From contig NC_079420.1 of assembly GCF_026213295.1 (NCBI RefSeq), positions 6,925,783 to 6,989,782 of the forward strand: DNA of 64,000 bases, written 5' to 3'. The notes beneath the pieces are model-generated. The model was not told the origin of the DNA and did no database searches. It saw only the letters and a program-made list of their open reading frames with translations. The DNA comes from Gadus chalcogrammus (Eukaryota; Chordata; Actinopteri; Gadiformes; Gadidae). Positions 57,393-64,000 of this stretch are shown in pieces. The position numbers and the translations under genes were made by a program. The number at the start of each line of letters is the position of its first letter. Within the stretch, counting starts at the first letter, position 1.

Positions 57393-58120
57393 CGTAAGCG
57401 ACCCGGATTCGGTTCTGACCTGGGGTCCTCTGTCAATCCCTATGTCTTTCCACCAACTTTCCCTTCTACAGAGCAAAAGCCTATGAAATGTATGTATATA
57501 TTTATATTATTTATACATATTTTGTTCAATTATATGTATATACAGTATATCAATCTTTTTTGGAATTATATTCCTCGTAATAAAGTATGTACAAATGTAG
57601 GAAAAGAAACATATAGAAAAGTAAAGTTGCAAGTCTAGACTGCAAGTGAGAGTACAGGTGACAAACTATCTTTCCCTTACATCACCTCAAAACATTACTT
57701 CACACTAGATTATATATATTTACTGAGATGTACTTAACCCGTTTTCTTTCGGGGAAAAAAAGGTACCCATTCTATGTGTACTCATCGGTGATACAGATGG
57801 AAGTTCTGACTATTCAGTCTCGTCTACAGAACAACAGCTGGTCCCAGCTCCCAGACTGGATGTATATGCATCACACAACCCTCCCTTCCTGCGTCAATAT
57901 TACAAGACAAACATGAAGTCTGGTCCATCCGCCCCGATGATGTATAGCCAAGTGTGTGTTGTTTGACATATGCCAGGGAGTAAAATGCAAGACATTAAAT
58001 TTACTTTTCTTTTGTATGAAAATAAATCTGCTTTAATTATTTAGATATTTCAGTTGGTACGTTGATGTAGAGTATTGTGGTTCTGCTTTTCCAAAGATGC
58101 GTTTAAGGTTGGTATGTATA

Positions 58121-58160
<40 letters not shown>

Positions 58161-60115
58161 TCTAGTCTTTTTTTTTGCTAGTACCTCCTTTTCGTCTGCA
58201 ACAGCCGTCCTTCGCCTTGAAAAAAGAGAGACCCCCATTTTGATCACAGTCCATTATAAAACAAAAAGCCTCCCCTCTCATGAACACACAGGGAATTCCT
58301 CTCTGTCGGGTTCTGTTGTGACCTATATAGGAGACCACACCTACGTCGAGTTGGAAACATGAGCTTCACAGGGAGACTCGGTGTAGGAAAAGAAGGAATA
58401 TTCCCCTCAAAGTGAAACCATATGAGCCCATCTGGTCCCTCGCCGCACTCCCAGCTACAGTAACCCCCCCCCCCCTTCACCACCACCACCACGGCCACCA
58501 CCAGCCTTGTTATTCAGAAAAGGTGTTAGGGTGTTCTGGTGTGGTGCCTAGCATTGTTATCATAGCGGGCTTATTATGCTAGCCATCAATTTCCCTCCAT
58601 CCCATTTTGATTTCCTCAACTTGTTCATTATGTTGTTATCGTCGTGATTGTCCGAGAACAAACACTGCAATGTGAGCACAGATCTATTCTAATCAGTGTA
58701 TGGGACAGAGCTGCTTTGCAGAACAGTTTGTAAAACCCCTACAGCCTACAGCAGCATAAGATGCAGCCATGCTGCTGGCGGTGATGGTGGTGGTGGTGGT
58801 GGGGGTGGTGGTGGTGGTGGTGGTGGTGGTGGTGGTGGTGGAGGTGGTGGTGGCAGGTTTCCCTGCTTCCATAATTCAGCCAGGACGCTGACAGATTACT
58901 GTCAAACACAGACGAGAGGCAGTGCCTCCATGTAGGGGAGTCTGCGCTCCATGGTCCCATGCACATTTGAAATGCATGGTGGTAGCCTGGAGACGTTGGC
59001 GTGTCCACTTGTCTGGGACGAAGAGGGAAAAAAACATGCTGGTAGGAATGTTCTTACTGTTTTTATCCGCTTTCCATTTCAGGTCCAATGACATTTATGT
59101 TTTCACAAAAAAGTGGACGTTTTACTGTCACGAAAAGGAACCGAATGAATTGTGCTAACCCTATATTATTCTTGGGGAATTCATACACCATGCCCCAACA
59201 CTCCATTGTTCCTAAATGAAGGAAGACAGATGAGGGGGGGAAGGAGGAGAGGAAAATCCCTGACCCATTTTACGGAATATTTTGAGCGCATTCCATCCTT
59301 CCGCAAGGGAACCCTTCTCGTCGGTCGGGTTGCTCTCCCAATGAAGAGCCTCGTTCCATTATTCATCAACGGCACCCAATTTGTCATCATATTGGTTGTA
59401 TAGTATTATGGTCTGGCTTCAAACCCATCCAGATGCTGCTCAGCCCTCCCCCTGCACCCAAAAACACCACCCCCAACACCATCCCCCAGAGCTGGGACTG
59501 CCTGTTCAAAGTCTACACGGTCCCTGATCACACCTCACTGAGCAGCAATCTATTAAGATACACCATCTGCACCGTGACATCTCCTCTATGGGTACATCTA
59601 CAAACGGATATCTAAAGCAGGCTTTAAATACAGCCTTTGCATTACGGCTTTACAAGGACCTATCATATTGCTTTTTGAGACATTTGTCTTCTGTAATTGA
59701 ACAATACTGGCTGGCCTCAAGCTAACAACGGTTATTTTTCTGATTTTGATTCTTATTCACATCCCTTCGATGTAACTTTGTGCCAGAACATCTTCCCGTG
59801 GCGGCTGCTCTGACGATCATTCTTCATTCAAGAGGCGCTTTGCAAGCGGTGAATCTCAACGCTGAGGTGTGGAGACGAAACAGCAGTCAAAAAACTATTT
59901 ACTTCTACAGAAACACGCAAAGAGTGTAAAGTAAAAAGCCAAGGCACATCAATAAAGCAATGGCCTGCTCCTTCGTTCAATGGAGGTATTAATAGAGTCC
60001 TCGGGGTTCCATGTGGACAGAAGGACTCCAAAAAGAGGCTCCACCTTTTCCCACCATTGCTTCAATCTAAACACATGGAAAGAAGAGTAGATGGAAAGGT
60101 CTAATGGTTTATATG
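57393..60115. other. Gene-free stretch with simple repeats
   Basis: No coding exon recognised. TA repeat at about 58121-58157, C-run at 58465-58476 and GGT triplet repeat at 58779-58853 (source of spurious Gly/His-rich frames). Confidence 0.5.
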
Positions 60116-60258
<143 letters not shown>

Positions 60259-60644
60259 CACTCTCCACGATTAGCAAAGGTGCAGGCTAGGGTGACGCCC
60301 ATCCTCCTACGACTCAATCCATGACGTTTCTTAAAGACCGCCATGGAGATAGGGGCGATCCATCAAACTGTGAAGCTTCTCGGTGAGGAATGGCCCTCAT
60401 TCCAGTGGGTTCACCTTGCTTGCGTGAGGCTGTATGGGATGAGGAGAAGGAGGGTGAGGGACGGGGCCCGGATACATATCAGAGGCGGGGGGTAGCCACC
60501 GTACCGTGGAGAACCCACAAGGAACACCTCCAGCTGACCCTCAGATTCCCCTCCAACACACGCTAAACACACACGCCAGACACACATGTCAAACACACAC
60601 GCCAAACACCCTACACACTGAGGTTTGCTCTTTTGGGGGTTTTG

Positions 60645-61822
<1,178 letters not shown>

Positions 61823-61912
61823 CGTTGTTTTAAATCCCATCTCATTATAAAGTTGACAGAAGTGATCCCCAATGATGGACAAAACAATCCACCTCCTCCC
61901 AACCCAAACTGG

Positions 61913-62236
<324 letters not shown>

Positions 62237-62528
62237 AGTGTGTGTGTTAAATTGAAAGTAAGAGGGATGAGAGAGTGACAGAATGAGAATAGCTGTGTCT
62301 AGACACACAGAAGACAAAGAGGAAGTGTTGTATGGTTTTGTTGTGTGTAAAATGTGATATGTGTGTGCATGTGATATGCATGTGTGTCTTGGTATATGTT
62401 TTGCATTTGTTCAAGTTTACACAATGGATTTGTGTGTGCATACTTATGTGTGTAATGTGATCTGTGGGCTTGTGTGAAGTTGAGTGTGTGTGTTGTATGA
62501 ATGTGCATGCTTGTATGTGTGTGTGATC

Positions 62529-62529
<1 letters not shown>

Positions 62530-62613
<84 letters not shown>
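62530..62613. repeat. (TG)n microsatellite
   Basis: Pure TG, about 41 units; degenerate TG on both sides (62340-62700). Confidence 0.96.
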
Positions 62614-62699
62614 ATATGTGTTTCCGTTTCTGTCCCATATATGTGTGTGTGCTCTTGGCCGCATGTGTGTTACTGCGTGTGTGTGAGTCTGTGTGTATG

Positions 62700-63730
62700 T
62701 GTGTGTCATCATTGTACATGACCCATACCCAAGGCATCAAGTGCGGTTAGCACTAGAGCTATGCTACTCTGGAACAGACCAACTGTGCTGGCTGTCAATT
62801 ACACACCACCCCCCCCCCCCCCCGCCCACGGGCCTGGGTTCATCCTGCTACCCACCGCCAGCGCTGGAGACAGTGAGTATCTGTTTGGTTAGCTTGACGG
62901 ACAGACACTCAAGCCGCAGAAAGAGCTCCGTCGACGGGGCCTCGCGCGCAGACGCCACAGTACACTTAGCGTCGAGCTAAAGCCTCTCTTTTGTTTTGAA
63001 AGACAGCCAATCAAACCTCCCACTCCTCCGCTGATCCCCGAGTGTCGGCTGACTCCATTGTGCGGCGACGCAGCACTGAAACGTCTCTCTTGAAACAGTT
63101 TAGCGCAGGAAGCCTCCTCGGAAGAGAAGGACAAAAGTTTAGTCGGTAGGGTTACAGTATTGTTATTGTTGTGCAACGTAAGGCTGTGACGAGTTGTATC
63201 ATAGTTAATGTTGTTGATGAAGAAGAGAGTCATTTTCTCCAGAAATCACACGATCAAGTATCATTTTTCCATCCATAATCCTTTTATTTCCTTTGTTTTA
63301 TTTATTTAAAGGCTTTGTATTTTTCCCTGACAATCATATTTTTCAAACAATGTTTGGACCAACAATACTACAAAGACCAGACCGGTTTCCTGTGCACAAA
63401 TAGAGATGGCTTAGGCCTACATCTCTGTCAAATCTCATTTAAATACAGATAGACAATTCTGTTGTCTGGGAAGGGGCCCCACCCCTTTGAAGGCTGCTGA
63501 TGTTGAGGTATATCCCTCGATCGAAAACAAGCTTTAGATTGATGTGTTTCATTTAAACTTCAAAACCATCACCATGTATTCACTGACATTTGTCCACATG
63601 TGATTTTTTTAAACATTTATCTAATTTATCTGAACATGGCATCCATTGTGGACATTTCATAAATATGGTAATAGAGTTTGGATGCTGTGACTGTCTCAAT
63701 GAACTGACACATTTTGACCCCTATTGTTTG
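62700..63730. other. Gene-free stretch
   Basis: C-run at 62810-62823. A moderately GC-rich patch with several CpGs lies at 62920-63075, with an AGCCAATCA (CCAAT-type) motif at about 63005. No coding exon or start site can be supported. Confidence 0.4.
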
Positions 63731-63765
63731 GGTGTGTGTGTTTGTGTGACTGTGTGTGTGTGTGT

Positions 63766-63827
<62 letters not shown>

Positions 63828-64000
63828 TGCGTGTGTTTGTGTGATTCTGTGTGTGTGTGTGGCTGTGTATATGTGTGTGTGTGTGTGTGTTTAAGTGTGT
63901 CTGTGTGTGCATGTTTAAGTGTGTGTGTGTTTGTAAGAATAAGCAAGTACTGACTGATCTTAGGTTTGCTGATGAGCATATTTGCTTGTGTGTGTGTGTG
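63731..64000. repeat. (TG)n microsatellites running to the window end
   Basis: TG at about 63731-63822 with a GGTG interruption, degenerate TG to 63932, and a new TG tract from 63986 cut by the window edge. Confidence 0.95.

Overview
The window looks like a vertebrate nuclear chromosome, most likely a teleost. Very long CA/TG microsatellites occur every few kilobases. There are hAT-type and other small non-autonomous DNA transposons, a LINE fragment, and a two-Ig-domain lymphocyte-type receptor. The microsatellite load (dozens of dinucleotide tracts, many over 80 bp) is reminiscent of cod-like fishes (Gadiformes), but that assignment is inference. There are no bacterial operons, rRNA genes or CRISPR arrays. 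Most long open frames here are microsatellite or satellite translations, not genes.

Layout. 1-669 carries an anonymous ~600-bp segment (A) ending in a CA tract. 975-4323 is a block (B) with a broken CD2/SLAM-like immunoglobulin gene; its upstream flank was hit by a LINE at 1286-2729 with a 10-bp target-site duplication. The gene is cut off at 4323, where a single inverted satellite monomer lies (4334-4365). 4677-16049 is an 11.4-kb satellite of ~47-bp monomers with higher-order periods of 1176, 1813 and 1987 bp. It is interrupted at about 5621-5940 by two tRNA-like (A box/B box) modules. A second copy of segment A (16052-16633) follows directly. 16634-26630 holds microsatellites, a hairpin and a 1468-bp hAT-type element with an 8-bp duplication. 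26631-27635 (minus strand) is the intact copy of the Ig receptor gene. It sits in block B' (26878-28752), an inverted duplicate of B without the LINE. From 28753 to the end I recognise no protein-coding gene: only microsatellites, two small inverted-repeat elements near 36-37 kb, hairpins, G-rich and triplet tracts, and stretches that resemble vertebrate conserved non-coding DNA but cannot be proven so here.

The functional content is therefore one plausible intact gene: an intronless CD2/SLAM-like type I membrane receptor with tyrosine and proline-rich signalling motifs. A truncated inverted paralogue lies about 22 kb away and may encode only a secreted ectodomain. The most unusual structure is the satellite, the truncated gene and the two segment-A copies taken together, which records a series of duplication, inversion, LINE insertion and satellite expansion.
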